A stretch of 64,000 nt of DNA from Aquilaria yunnanensis (lineage: Eukaryota > Streptophyta > Magnoliopsida > Malvales > Thymelaeaceae): contig CM077600.1 in assembly GCA_039654915.1 (NCBI GenBank), positions 39,106,492-39,170,491 of the forward strand, in the 5' to 3' direction. Below are positions 33,587-45,102 of this stretch, piece by piece. A model generated the notes under the pieces. That model did no database searches and was not told where the DNA came from. It saw nothing but the letters and a program-made list of their open reading frames with translations. Position 1 is the first letter of the stretch, and each line of letters starts with the position of its first letter. Both the position numbers and the translations under genes were made by a program.

Positions 33587-34216
33587 TTATGGGATCGAAC
33601 TGTTCGGGAAAGACTGTCGCGTCCAGTCTATCTGAATCATTGCTGGATCTGGTTCAGGAACAAAAGCTTGTATTTTATCTAGCAATTCTTCAGCAGTTGT
33701 TGCGGATATTATGATTCGCCGTGCCACTCTTGATATAAAATTCTTCTGCATAGCATAATCCATAAAAGCTATCAGACCTGTAAAGAAATTGTTAACATTT
33801 AAAAGCCCAATGGGTTTCTTATGCAAATTAAGTTGGGCCATGGAAGCAATTTGAAAGACTTCTCCCAATGTGCCAAAACCACCTGGTAGAGCGATAAAAG
33901 CATCAGCATTTAAAAGCATTTGTAACACACGCTCTTGTAAATTTTTAACCACTAATTCTTCTCCAATCGTGCCCCCAGAAATAAATTTCAGAGGTCCAGG
34001 GATAATGCCCAGAACTTGACTTCCTCCTAGAGATGCTGCTGATGCTACACCTCCCATTAATCCGACACTACCTCCTCCATAAACTAAATGTATTTTTCGC
34101 TCAGCTAATACTCTACCCAAATGGTTGGCTGCTTTTAAATACTCTTCATCTTTTCCAGGAAAAGCCCCAGAAAATACACAAATACTTCGGGATTTACGAG
34201 TTGGGGTTTTCTCCAT
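33587..34216 (-). CDS. Cargo LOG-like protein of element 2
   Basis: 209 codons, differing from the element-1 protein at only about three positions (His7 to Arg, Thr205 to Asn, Leu208 to Ile). All LOG-family signatures are intact (GGGSVGLMG, PGGFGTLGE), with the same Lys-to-Val change after the conserved Arg of the substrate segment. It is intronless. TATA box at 34249-34256 on the minus strand and the repeated module at 34310-34770 lie upstream. The copy in a putatively autonomous element is open and full length, which suggests the cargo belongs to the family and was not acquired by one defective copy. Confidence 0.85.
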   Translation of the reverse strand: MEKTPTRKSRSICVFSGAFPGKDEEYLKAANHLGRVLAERKIHLVYGGGSVGLMGGVASAASLGGSQVLGIIPGPLKFISGGTIGEELVVKNLQERVLQMLLNADAFIALPGGFGTLGEVFQIASMAQLNLHKKPIGLLNVNNFFTGLIAFMDYAMQKNFISRVARRIIISATTAEELLDKIQAFVPEPDPAMIQIDWTRQSFPNSSIP

Positions 34217-34248
34217 TCCTATCCTTACCCTTGTGAGAAAAGAGGATA

Positions 34249-34770
34249 TATTTATAGAGATGAAGAGATAAGGCAATAATTTTATTTTTCAAGAATGGAT
34301 ACATTATTGCCAGCTATTCATAGTAGTCACGGGTATGACTCTGGTCAGGTATGGGTACACTATCGTTAAAAGAGGAGGAAAATTTTCAAAATAGCTGCTA
34401 GCATGTACAGTAGTCGCGACTGTAGCTTATGTCAGGAGTAGGTACATGATTGTCGGATGAGAAGGAAAATTTCAAAAGTGGCAGGTATATACAGTAGTCA
34501 TAATTATAGCTCATGTCAGGAGTGGGTACATTATGGGAGGAAAATTTCAAAAGCGTCAGCTAGCATGTACAGTATCGTGACTATGGCTTATGTCAAGAGT
34601 GGATACATTATTGCTGAAAGAGGAGGAAAATTTCAAAACCGACAGCTAGCACGTACAGTAATCGTGACTTTGGTTCATGTCAGGAGTGGATACATTATTA
34701 CCAAAAGGGGAGGAAAATTTCAAAAGCGACAGCTAGCACGTACAGTAATCGTGACCTTGTTCCGTCTTCT
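34249..34770 (-). promoter_or_regulatory. Promoter of the LOG-like gene, element 2: TATA box plus about 85-bp repeats
   Basis: TATA box TATAAATA (complement of 34249-34256), preceded in sense by five to six copies of the ACTGTACATGCTAG / TTTGAAATTTTCCTCC / AATAATGTA module. It is collinear with 7405-7925. Confidence 0.55.
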
Positions 34771-34805
34771 ACTGGCTTTGCGTCCAGTAACGGCTTCAAT
34801 GCTTT

Positions 34806-35369
34806 CTATGAATCAGTGATTTGCATCTCATCTAGCTTTTTCACAAACTGGCAAACAGGGTCGTTTAGGGTCAGATTCCCAAGACTGTAACGTTCTCGTT
34901 CTTTTTGGAGAATTATCCATAATCCAACAACCTCAAATTGCACTATTCCGCAAGAATGCGCTTCAAGAACCTCTCGGATATCTTCCAGAGATTCCTTACG
35001 CAAGCCATTCTTGATGAATTTTATTCTATCATTACGATTTCTGGTGATCACTCCTGGAGAACGACATTTATTGCCGCAAATCCACCATCCACAATTGTGA
35101 CAGACGCCTAGCCTCTTTGCTCTTCTCTTTTTGGCATAAACGCTTTTACCAAAGCCGGGCATACGGGGAAAGAACGCATCTGGAACTTCACCAGCCGAAC
35201 GAACTTTAGCTTCGATTAGCCACCGCACATTATCAGGAATGCCTTTGTGCATAAATAGTCGGAATCGTTCACATCTAGCTTGATAAACCTTTTTAAGAAC
35301 ATTTATTGGGAAAGAAGGGAAATATTTTCGTAGAGCGGAAAGAGAAGGCTCCATTGATGAATGAGGCAT
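34806..35369 (-). CDS. Cargo ORF 'c' of element 2: viral NABP-like zinc-finger protein
   Basis: 187 codons from the first ATG (MPHSSMEPSLS). The homologous 182-codon start is the ATG five codons later, at 35354. Basic run GKSVYAKKRRAKRL, finger CHNCGWWICGNKC, then VITRNRNDRIKFIKNGL. The C-terminus shows VCQFVKKLDEMQITDS. It is nearest to the 'c' copies of elements 1 and 3. Likely a small nucleic-acid-binding protein; no signal or membrane segment is visible. Confidence 0.6.
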   Translation of the reverse strand: MPHSSMEPSLSALRKYFPSFPINVLKKVYQARCERFRLFMHKGIPDNVRWLIEAKVRSAGEVPDAFFPRMPGFGKSVYAKKRRAKRLGVCHNCGWWICGNKCRSPGVITRNRNDRIKFIKNGLRKESLEDIREVLEAHSCGIVQFEVVGLWIILQKERERYSLGNLTLNDPVCQFVKKLDEMQITDS

Positions 35370-35618
35370 TTAAGAGAAAAAGAAAGAAATTAGTGATTGT
35401 AGGAAATGGAAATAACTGAATTTGGGAGTTATGGAGTACCGTATCCAGAAGGAAGAACACGCATTTATAGTGATGAAAGGATAATGCGTTTATTACACTT
35501 ACGGAAGTAAGTACATTATTGCCAAAAGAAAAGACAAATGACAGCTTATATGTACAGCAATCATGACTGTGGCTCTCATCTTCCACTAATTCATGTCCAG
35601 TAATGACTTCAATGCCTT

Positions 35619-36167
35619 CTATAAGTCGGGGATTTGCTTCCCATCTAGTTTTCTTACAAACTGACAAACGGGGTCGTTTAAAATCACATTCCCAAGACTG
35701 TAACGGTTTCGTTCTTTATGGTAAGTCCTCCATAAACCGATAATTTCACCTTGCACTTTTCCACAAGAATGCGTTTCAAGAGTCTCTCGGATATCTTTCA
35801 GAGACTCCTTACGCAGGCCATTCTTAATGAATTTTCTTTTATCTTCACGATTTATGGAGATGTATCCTAAAGAGCGACATTTAGTATTACAATTCCATCG
35901 CCCACATTTATAACACACGCCTAGTCTCTTTGCTCTTCGCCTTTTGGCATAACGGCTTTTACCTAAACCGGGCATGCGGGGCATAAATGCATCTGGAACT
36001 TCACCCGCCAAACGGACCTTAGCTTCAATTATCCACTGCACATTATCGGGAATGCCTTTGCGTGTAAAAACTCTGATTCTTTCACATCTAGCAAGGTAGA
36101 TCTTTTTAAGGACTTTTAGTGGGAGGGAAGGAAAGTATTTTCGCAGTACAGAAAGAGTAGAATCCAT
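35619..36167 (-). CDS. Cargo ORF 'b' of element 2: viral NABP-like zinc-finger protein
   Basis: 182 codons, intact. Basic run GKSRYAKRRRAKRL, finger CYKCGRWNCNTKC, then GYISINREDKRKFIKNGL. Its finger is of the Arg-Trp-Asn type, unlike the Trp-Trp-Ile finger of the element-1 'b' copy, so one of them has probably been converted by a neighbour. A TATA box (complement of the TTTATAGTGATG motif near 36290) and the shared upstream module precede it. Confidence 0.6.
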   Translation of the reverse strand: MDSTLSVLRKYFPSLPLKVLKKIYLARCERIRVFTRKGIPDNVQWIIEAKVRLAGEVPDAFMPRMPGLGKSRYAKRRRAKRLGVCYKCGRWNCNTKCRSLGYISINREDKRKFIKNGLRKESLKDIRETLETHSCGKVQGEIIGLWRTYHKERNRYSLGNVILNDPVCQFVRKLDGKQIPDL

Positions 36168-36456
36168 TGATGAGAGAAGAATTTGAGAGAAGAGGGAAAT
36201 GAATCAGTTATTGCAGGAAACTGGAATAATCGACTTTAGAAGTCACGGGGTATCTTATCTGTTGTTTAATCAGAAGGAAGAACACGCATTTATAGTGATG
36301 AAAAGGGATAACGTGTCGATTACACTTAGGGGAGCATGTACATCTGTCAAAAGAAAATGTAAATTTTTCCAAATATAACAAACTGTATGTACAGTAATTG
36401 TGACTGTGGCTTACATCTTCCACTGGTTTTACGTCCAGTAACGGCATTAACGGCTT

Positions 36457-37005
36457 CTATGAGTCGAGGATCTGCTTCCCATCTAGCTTTCTTACAAGCC
36501 GGCAAACAGGGTCGTTTAAAGTCAGATTCCCGGGACTGTAACGGTCTCGTTCTTCATGAAAAATACTCCATAAATCAAGAATTTCACGTTGCACAGATCC
36601 ACAAGAATGCGTCTCAAGAGTCAATTGGATATCATCCAATGAGTCCTTACTCAAGCCATTCTTGATGAACCGTATTTTATCTTCTCGATTATTGGAGATC
36701 ATTCCTAAAGAACGACACCTAGTCTTACAAGTCCACCTACCACATTTATGGCAGACTTGTAATCTTTTCGCTCTTCTTTTTCTGGCATAAGAACTTTTGC
36801 CAACACCAGGCATGTAAGACACAAATGCCTCTGGGATTTCACCTGCCAGACGAACCTTAGCTTCAATTAACCACCGCACATCTTCAGGGATTCCTTTATG
36901 CATCAGAGCTCTTAATCGTTCACAGCGAACTTGGTAGATCTTTTTTAGGATGTTCATTGGGAGAGAAGGGAAATACTTTCGCAAGGCGGAAAAAGTAGGA
37001 TCCAT
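36457..37005 (-). CDS. Cargo ORF 'a' of element 2: viral NABP-like zinc-finger protein
   Basis: 182 codons, intact. Basic run GKSSYARKRRAKRL, finger CHKCGRWTCKTRC, followed by MISNNREDKIRFIKNGL. It is the first cargo gene after pol in sense order. The start ATG is conserved with the other 'a' copies, in the context AAAATGGATCC. Confidence 0.6.
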   Translation of the reverse strand: MDPTFSALRKYFPSLPMNILKKIYQVRCERLRALMHKGIPEDVRWLIEAKVRLAGEIPEAFVSYMPGVGKSSYARKRRAKRLQVCHKCGRWTCKTRCRSLGMISNNREDKIRFIKNGLSKDSLDDIQLTLETHSCGSVQREILDLWSIFHEERDRYSPGNLTLNDPVCRLVRKLDGKQILDS

Positions 37006-38019
37006 TTTCTAGGAGGAAGTAAAAGAAAGAAGGGGTGAAGGAATCAGTTATTATGGGCAACTGAGAGAACCGACTTGAGAGTCACGGAGTACCGTATCCG
37101 CCGTTTAACCGGAAAAGTGGATCCTACTTTATTTTAGTATCATAGATATTTCTTATCTTTGATATCTCATCAGGCATGACATTGATCCAGTCCTTGATTA
37201 TTGAATCCATTGTCTGCTTTCGACGACAATATTTCTCGATATCCACGCTTATCTTTGACCATAGCTATTTCTTATCTTGGATACCGCTAAGCTGGCGTCA
37301 ATTCTGTCCATCCCGGTGTAGCCTCGATTATTGAATTGATTACCAGGATTTTGACAATATTGTCTACTTTATCCTTGAATTGCTGATGGGGCTGGGTCCA
37401 CTATATCAGCTGTGCATCCAGCGGTAGATTGGTAAAAACGGATGTCACTGAGACGTCAGCTTATACTGCTGTGACTGTGCGGTGGATACGCTTCCCATTT
37501 GATCCTTGTTCTGTATGCCATGCATGCATGATGTGAAATGCATGAATGCAGAGCATGTGTAACTGATGGATTTATTTTTTATATCTTTGCTTTACTGGAT
37601 CCTCTTTGTAATTGCCTTCTATCGTTGAATCTCTTTATGCTTTCCAACTGTTGTCCATTGTTTCACTTTCCAGCTGTTGTTCATTGTCTTGCTTTCCAGC
37701 TGTTGTTCCTTGTCTTGCTTTCCAGCTGTTGTTCATTGTCTCACTTTCCAGCTATTGTCCATTGTCTCAAAAGCCTAACTCTTTTCAAAAATCTTCTTTC
37801 CTTGATTTGTTCTTAAATTTTGGCTTCAATTTCCTTAATGTCCGCCTCGTACTTTATGCCTCTCTGGATAATTGTCCCTGTTGAGATATTCGTGAGTATG
37901 ATTCTTTCTTGCTGACATGGACGTGTTAAGACTTCTGAAGCGATCATTCAGGCTACCACCAAGGCTATCTCCCAAAGATTTGTTACTCCTTCTTCTTTGT
38001 TAGCCTATGTTCTGTGCCG
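37006..38019 (-). other. Spacer of element 2 between pol side and cargo, no gene seen
   Basis: It contains GATACGGTACTCCGTGACTC before ORF 'a', two imperfect about 130-bp repeats (37135-37385), and CCAGCTGTTGTTCATTGTC-type short repeats (37640-37770). It is collinear with element 3 from about 46490 to 47250. Confidence 0.5.
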
Positions 38020-38024
38020 CTCGC
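38020..38024. repeat. Target site duplication of element 3, left copy (CTCGC)
   Basis: CTCGC directly left of the LTR terminus at 38025, repeated exactly at 54153-54157 after the other terminus. A 5-bp duplication is what Ty3/gypsy integrases make. Confidence 0.9.
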
Positions 38025-40611
38025 TGTGGCAACATCGGGTTTTCTGGAGTCGCCACCAATCAGTTTTCTTAGGTCGATTGGTCACCTTAAAATTGGTCTG
38101 CGAGAGTTCGGGGATCGGGAGTACGGTTACGCTAAAACAACTTTGTTATAGCGCCCAAAATTGGCACCTTAGTTGATTTTAATTTTGTTTCACTTTGCTT
38201 TTAAATAAATTTCAGTTAATTTTCAATCTAGAATTTTTAACTGAATTAATCGAAATGTGGATTTTTAAGTTAATTTGTATAAAATTTTATACTTCCGAAC
38301 CATGGACTCTGCCGAGTCATTTGGACACGGAAGATTTTGATTCCGAACCATGGACTCTGCCGAGTCATTTGGACACGGAATTTGGTGAAATTTTAAACAA
38401 TTTTATCCATATTGTAAAAATATGGATTTTTTTTATCTTTTTATTTAATTTATTTATTTTAAAAAGTTTGATATTTTCCAAACCGTAGATCCTGCCGGAT
38501 CATCCGGATATGGAAATTAAATTTAATTTATTGTTAGTTATATAATTATTACTTTTATGGAATTAATTATTAGTTTAATTACTAATTCGTAATTCTTTTT
38601 GTTATAGAATTTTTAGATAAAAAAATTTTATTTTTTATTTTCTTTCTTTTCTTTTCTCTCTTTTCTTTCTTATATTTTTCTTTTCTTTTTGACTTAATCT
38701 TTCCTTTCTTTTCTTTCTTTTCTTTCTTTTCTTTTTCTTATCTTTCTTATCTTTCTTTTCTTTTCTTTTTCTTGTCTTTCTTATCTTTTTCTTATCTTGT
38801 TTTAGTTTTCTTTTTGTTTTCTTGTTTAATGAAAAATATTTATTATTTTAGTGGATTTAAAAGTTATATTTTAAATAAATCAGTAAAATATAAAGTCTTA
38901 ATTTTCATGTATTTTTTTTAAACAGGTTTTATTTTTATTTTTTTATTATTTTTACTGGATAAAAATAACTATTAAAATTAATTTTAACTTTTTGTTATCT
39001 TTAAAGAATTAAAAACATGTATATAAAAATAAAAATAATTGGCTTTTTTTAAAAATGATTTTTATTAGCCTTAATAATTAATTACAAAATAATCTTCTTT
39101 TAATTTTCATTTATTTATTAATTAGTAAAGGGTAAAGGTTAATTAAATTAAAAAATTATATAAAGAAAAAAAATTAATAATAATAAAGTGGGGCTTTTTG
39201 GCCATCCACTTTAAAAATAATAATAAATGTTAGCAAAGTTAATTAAATTAATTGTTAAACAACAATAATAAAAAGTTAGTCAAGTTAATTAAATTAATTA
39301 ATTAACCACAATAATAAAAAGTTAGCCAAGTTAATTAAATTAATTAATTAACAACAGTAAAAAGTTAGCCAAGTTAATTAAATTAATTAATTAACAACAA
39401 TAATAAAAAGTTAGCCAAATTAATTAAATTAATTAACAACAATAAATAAAAAGTTAGCCAAATTAATTAAATTAATTAACAACAATAAATAAAAAGTTAG
39501 CCAAATTAATTAAATTAATTAATTAACAAAAATAATAAAAAGCTAGCCAAGTTAATTAAATTAATTAATTAACAACAATAATAAAAGTTAGCAAAGTTAA
39601 TTAAATTAATTAATTAACAACAATAATAAAAGTTAATTAATTGTTAACAACAATTATAAAAGTTAGTAATAATGCAAAAATTAAAAGGTTAGTAACAATA
39701 ATAGTATTAAAAGTTAGTTGTTAGTAAGTTAATAACAACAATAAAAAAGGGGGTTAGTAATAAACAAATAATAAACAAACAAGTAAAAATTAAAAGGGTT
39801 AGTAATTAATTCTGCAAGAATAAAATACAAAGTTAGTGACCAAAGTGAAAGAAATTGAAAAGATGAAGGATTAAATGAGAGTTGTACCCTTGATTTTAAA
39901 TTTTGAATTCTGAGAAATGGAAATAGAGGGCGCGCGACGGGGGGAAGAAGATGGCTTAATCGTCAAAATGAAAAGTTTTGAGATTTTCTGAGGAAAGGAA
40001 GGAGAGCTAGGGACTAAGGCTGTAATTTTTTTCTATTTTAAAAACGGAGCTCTAAGCTTTTCTTTCTATTTTTCTCTGTGTTCAGCACAAAATTTGGGGG
40101 GCTATTTATAGAGGAAGTTTAGCTGAACTGTTGATGGATAAATTAATAAAAAATTTCAAACTTATCTCTTAAATTGGTAAAATGACAATTTTAGTCCTTT
40201 ACGTCTCTCAGCCTCAGGATAAGTTCCTGAAGCTTCTGATTTTGACAATTTTGTCGTTTTCTGTCAATTTGAGCCAAAAACGTCGGCAGGCTCAAAATTT
40301 TATGTGACAAACTACCAAATGCTCCTGGAACTTTTAGAATTTGTCAATTTTTTCCGAAACTTCTCAATTTTGTCATTTTTACCTCAAACTTTTAATTTTT
40401 TGTCATTTTTTCATGAAATTTTATTTTATTTCAAACATACACATATTCACACATATATCATTTTAAATCAAATTTTCACAACACAAAAATATATTTTAAA
40501 CTAATTAAATTTTTTTAATAATAATAGTAATATATTTTTTTTTAAATTAATTTTTTTTTAATAAAATTTTTTTAAAATTTTAAAACACCCGGACGAAATT
40601 GGGTGTCAACA
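38025..40611 (-). repeat. 3' LTR of element 3 (2,587 bp)
   Basis: Termini TGTTGACACCC and GTTGCCACA in sense. It contains the TATA box (40103-40110), AT-rich tandem units (39235-39640), the AAAGTGG/CCACTTT hairpin (39187-39214), a pyrimidine tract (38635-38830) and two CCATGGACTCTGCCGAGTC hairpin motifs (38290-38385). Confidence 0.95.
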
Positions 40612-40624
40612 GCTGCCCCCCTTT
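40612..40624 (-). other. Polypurine tract of element 3
   Basis: Sense AAAGGGGGGCAGC adjoining the LTR start. Confidence 0.85.
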
Positions 40625-40724
40625 GCATGCTTCATGGGACATGATGTATGCAAAGTCGTTACTAAATTTCGTCCGGCTTAGGTAGGCATTGAGAATCTTC
40701 TCGCCGCCCAAACAGTAAGGTTTA

Positions 40725-42600
40725 AGGAAAGGTCCTTAAAACCTCTAACGATAGGAAAGCTCCTATCGTTGTAAGATGGACTGATTGATTGATTATTTGT
40801 TTTCGAGGCAAAGGTTCCATCCTTAAAACCTCGGATTGATTGATTGATTTCGAGGCAAAGGTTCCATCCTTACAACCCCGATGAATGAAAATTGATTGTT
40901 TTCGAGGCAAAGGTTCCATCCTTAAAACCTCGGATTGATTGATTGATCTTGAGGCAAAGGTTCCATCCTTAAAACCTCGGATTGATTGATTGATCTCGAG
41001 GCAAAGGTTCCATCCTTAAAACCTCGGATTGATTGATTGATCTCGAGGCAAAGGTTCCATCCTTAAAACCTCGGATTGATTGATTGATCTCGAGGCAAAG
41101 GTTCCATCCTTAAAACCTCGAATTGATTGATTGATGTCGAGGCAAAGGTTCCATCCTTAAAACCTCGGATTGATAATTGATCTCGAGGCAAAGGTTCTAT
41201 CCTTAAAACCCCGGATTGATTGATTGATCTCGAGGCAAAGGTTCTATCCTTAAAACCTCGGATTGATTGATTGATCTCGAGGCAAAGGTTCCATCCTTAA
41301 AACCCCGGATTGATTGATTGATGTCGAGGCAAAGGTTCCATCCTTAAAACCTCGAATTGATTGATTGATGTCGAGGTAAAGGTTCCATCCTTAAAGCCTC
41401 GAATTGATTGATTGTTTTCGAGGCAAAGGTTCCATCCTTAAAACCTTGATGATGAAAATTGATTATTTTCGAGGCAAAGGTTCCATCCTTAAAACCCCGA
41501 TGATGAAAATTGATTGTTTTCGAGGCAAAGGTTCCATCCTTAAAACCCCGAATTGATGAAAATTGATTGTTTTCGAGGCAAAGGTTCCATCCTTAAAACC
41601 CCGATGATGAAAATTGATTCTTTTCAAGGCAAAGGTTCCATCCTTAAAACCCTGATGATGAAAATTGATTATTTTCGAGGCAAAGGTTCCATCCTTACAA
41701 CCCCGATGAAAATTGATTGTTTTCGAGGCAAAGGTTCCATCCTTAAAACCCCGATGATGAAAATTGATTGTTTTCGAGGCAAAGGTTCCATCCTTAAAAC
41801 CTCGGATTGATTGATTGATGTCGAGGTAAAGGTTCCATCCTTAAAACCTCGATGATGAAAATTGATTATTTTCGAGGCAAAGGTTCCATCCTTAAAACCC
41901 CGATGATGAAAATTGATTGTTTTCGAGGCAAAGGTTCCATCCTTAAAACCTCGGATTGATTGATTGATGTCAAGGTAAAGGTTCCATCCTTAAAACCTCG
42001 ATGATGAAAATTGATTATTTTCGAGGCAAAGGTTCCATCCTTAAAACCCCGATGATGAAAATTAATTGTTTTCGAGGCAAAGGTTCCATCCTTAAAACCC
42101 CGGATTGATGAAAATTGGTTGTTTTCGAGGCAAAGGTTCCATCCTTAAAACCCCGGCGATGAAAATTGATTCTTTTTGAGGCAAAGGTTCCATCCTTAAA
42201 ACCCCGATGATGAAAATTGATTATTTTCGAGGCAAAGGTTCCATCCTTAAAACCCTGATGATGAAAATTGATTATTTTCGAGGCAAAGGTTCCATCCTTA
42301 AAACCCTGATGATGAAAATTGATTGTTTTCGAGGCAAAGGTTCTATCCTTAAAACCCCGATGATGAAAATTGATTATTTTCGAGGCAAAAGTTCCATCCT
42401 TAAAACCCCGATGATGAAAATTGATTGTTTTCGAGGCAAAGGTTCCATCCTTAAAACCTCGGATTGATTGATTGATGTCGAGGTAAAGGTTCCATCCTTA
42501 AAACCTCGATGATGAAAATTGATTATTTTCGAGGCAAAGGTTCCATCCTTAAAACCCCGATGATGAAAATTGATTTTGAGGCTAAGGAGCTTTCCTTAGG
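40725..42600 (-). repeat. Minisatellite of element 3, about 38 units of 47-51 bp
   Basis: Same unit as in element 1 (complement of GGTTTTAAGGATGGAACCTT then TGCCTCGA). One ACGATAGGAAAGCTCCTATCGT unit lies at the LTR-side edge (40740-40770). The variant order at 41540-41715 equals, in reverse complement, that at 9270-9450 and 10150-10330 of element 1, so both arrays descend from one master array. Confidence 0.9.
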
Positions 42601-43121
42601 ACCTCGAGCGAAATTTATATGAAAGCAATTGAAATTGGAATAATTTTCTTCGAAAGTGTGAATTTTCATAATTGGCGAGCGCAAAGAATTAGGCTTCGAT
42701 AAAACGAGTGAATCTTGATGATGACAATAACACTGACAAATTATGTAAAGGGAACGGATGTTTGGAATCAATATCCAAGGTTCATCTAATATTTTCTTCA
42801 GTAAATATAGATTCCCTTGTGAGATATGTCATCCAAATAAGGTTAAAGCTTAACTACCCCAAAATGTTATGCCTAGTGGACCTAATAGGATGCGTCTCAA
42901 GAGTAATAAAAATTACTCTTTACTCAGCCATTCCAACCTAAAGGCATTGTCCTATGGTTTTAATATCAGCATGGACGAAACTATCTTATAAGATAATGAA
43001 ATTTCCTGAAAAGAAAAACTGAAATACGAAAGAAAATGCTGATAATAAAACTAAAGGACAAGAAAAACGGATCAGATTGCTTCTTCTTCCACAATGCTTC
43101 AACAGGCTGGGTAAAGGACAA
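42601..43121 (-). other. Region downstream of the LOG-like gene in element 3, no gene seen
   Basis: Conserved counterpart of 8588-9105 and 33066-33586, probably the LOG-like 3' UTR. Confidence 0.4.
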
Positions 43122-43751
43122 TTATGGGACGGAACTGGTTGGGAAAGACTGTCGTGCCCAGTCTATCTGAATCATTGCTGGATCTGGTTCAGGAACAAAA
43201 GCTTGTATTTTATCTAGCAATTCTTCAGCAGTTGTTGCGGATATTATGATTCGTCGTGACACTCTTGATATGAAATTCTTCTGCATAGCATAATCCATAA
43301 AAGCTATCAGACCTGTAAAGAAATTGTTAACATTTAAAAGCCCAATGGGTTTCTTATGCAAATTAAGTTGGGCCATGGAAGCAATTTGAAAGACTTCTCC
43401 CAATGTGCCAAAACCACCTGGTAGAGCGATAAAAGCATCAGCATTTAAAAGCATTTGTAACACACGCTCTTGCAAATTTTTAACCACTAATTCTTCTCCA
43501 ATCGTGCCCCCAGAAATAAATTTCAAAGGTCCAGGGATAATGCCCAGAACTTGACTTCCTCCTAGAGATGCTGCTGATGCTACACCTCCCATTAATCCGA
43601 CACTACCTCCTCCATAAACTAAATGTATTTTTCGCTCAGCTAATACTCTACCCAAATGGTTGGCTGCCTTTAAATACTCTTCATCTTTTCCAGGAAAAGC
43701 CCCAGAAAATACACAATTACTTCGGGATTTACGAGTTGGGGTTTTCTCCAT
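43122..43751 (-). CDS. Cargo LOG-like protein of element 3
   Basis: 209 codons, intact, differing from element 1 at about five residues (His7Arg, Ile12Asn, Ala165Ser, Thr199Ala, Leu208Val). None falls in GGGSVGLMG or PGGFGTLGE. The start is the ATG after the TATA box (43784-43791), not the in-frame ATG 29 codons upstream. The ORF is open in an element that has lost all enzyme genes, so it is either very recently copied or kept for a reason. Intronless, same strand as the element. Confidence 0.85.
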   Translation of the reverse strand: MEKTPTRKSRSNCVFSGAFPGKDEEYLKAANHLGRVLAERKIHLVYGGGSVGLMGGVASAASLGGSQVLGIIPGPLKFISGGTIGEELVVKNLQERVLQMLLNADAFIALPGGFGTLGEVFQIASMAQLNLHKKPIGLLNVNNFFTGLIAFMDYAMQKNFISRVSRRIIISATTAEELLDKIQAFVPEPDPAMIQIDWARQSFPTSSVP

Positions 43752-43783
43752 TCCTATCCATACCCTTGTGAGAAAAGAGGATA

Positions 43784-44300
43784 TATTTATAGAGATGAAG
43801 AGATAAGGCAATAATTTTATTTTCAAGAATGGATACATTATTGCCAGCTATTCACAGTAGTCACGAGTATGACTCTGGTCAGGTATGGGTACACTATCGT
43901 TAAAAGAGGAGGAAAATTTTCAAAATAGCTGCTAGCATGTACAGTAGTCACTACTGTAGCTTACGTCAGGAGTAGGTACGTGATTGTTGGAAGAGAAGGA
44001 AAATTTTAAAAAGTGGCAGCTATATACAGTAGTCCGTGTCAGGAGTGGGTACATTATTGCCAAAGAAGGAGGAAAATTTCAAAAGCGACAGCTAGCATGT
44101 ACAGTATCGTGACTATGGCTCATGTCAGGAGTGGATACATTATCGCCGAAAGGGGAGGAAAATTTCAAAAGCGACAGCTAGCACGTACAGTAATCGTGAC
44201 TTTGGTTCATGTCAGGAGTGGATACATTATTACCAAAAGGGGATGAAAATTTCAAAAGCGACAGGTAGCACGTACAGTAATCGTCACCTTGTTCCGTCTT
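43784..44300 (-). promoter_or_regulatory. Promoter of the LOG-like gene, element 3
   Basis: TATA box (complement of 43784-43791) and five or so copies of the about 85-bp module with ACTGTACATGCTAG and CTGACGTAAGC-like ends (for example near 43970). Same layout as 7405-7925. Confidence 0.55.
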
Positions 44301-44337
44301 CTACTGGCTTTACGTCCAGTAACGGCTTCAATGCTTT

Positions 44338-44886
44338 CTATGAATCGGTGATTTGCATCTCATCTAGCTTTTTCACAAACTGGCAAACAGGATCGTTTAG
44401 GGTCAGATTCCCAAGACTGTAACGTTCTCGTTCTTTTTGGAGAATTATCCATAATCCAACAACCTCAAATTGCACTATTCCGCAAGAATGCGCTTCAAGA
44501 ACCTCTCGGATATCTTCTAGAGATTCCTTACGCAAGCCATTCTTAATGAATCTTATTCTATCATTACGATTTCTGGTGATCACTCCTAGAGAACGACATT
44601 TATTGCCGCAAATCCACCATCCACAATTATGACAAACGCCTAGCCTCTTTGCTCTTCTTTTTTTGGCATAAGCGCTTTTACCAAAGCCGGGCATACGGGG
44701 AAAAAACGTTTCTGGAATTTCACCAGCTGAACGAACCTTAGCTTCAATTAGCCACCGCACATTATCAGGAATGCCTTTGTGCATAAATACTCTGAATCGT
44801 TCACATCTAGCTTGATAAATCTTTTTAAGAACATTTATTGGGAAGGAAGGAAAATACTTTCGTAGGGCGGAAAGAGAAGACTCCAT
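44338..44886 (-). CDS. Cargo ORF 'c' of element 3: viral NABP-like zinc-finger protein
   Basis: 182 codons from the ATG of MESSLSALRKYFPSF; the frame is open five codons further up but without an ATG. Basic run GKSAYAKKRRAKRL, finger CHNCGWWICGNKC, then VITRNRNDRIRFIKNGL. Nearly identical to the element-2 'c' protein. Intact. Confidence 0.6.
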   Translation of the reverse strand: MESSLSALRKYFPSFPINVLKKIYQARCERFRVFMHKGIPDNVRWLIEAKVRSAGEIPETFFPRMPGFGKSAYAKKRRAKRLGVCHNCGWWICGNKCRSLGVITRNRNDRIRFIKNGLRKESLEDIREVLEAHSCGIVQFEVVGLWIILQKERERYSLGNLTLNDPVCQFVKKLDEMQITDS

Positions 44887-45102
44887 TGATGAAGGAGGCA
44901 AAGAAAGAAATTAGTGATTGTAGGAAACGAAAATAACTAACACATATTTATAGTGATGAAAGGGATAATGCGTTAATTACACTTACAGAAGCAAGTACAT
45001 TATTGTCAAAAGAAAAGACAAATGACAGCTTATATGTACAGGAATCATGACTGTGACTCTCATCTTCCACTAGTTTATGTCTAGTAACGGCTTCAATGTC
45101 TT

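Noticed and set aside
38195..38488. 97-codon frame in the LTR, repeated at 51735-52028
   Set aside because: It duplicates because the LTRs are identical; it runs across the hairpin repeats and has no recognisable domain.
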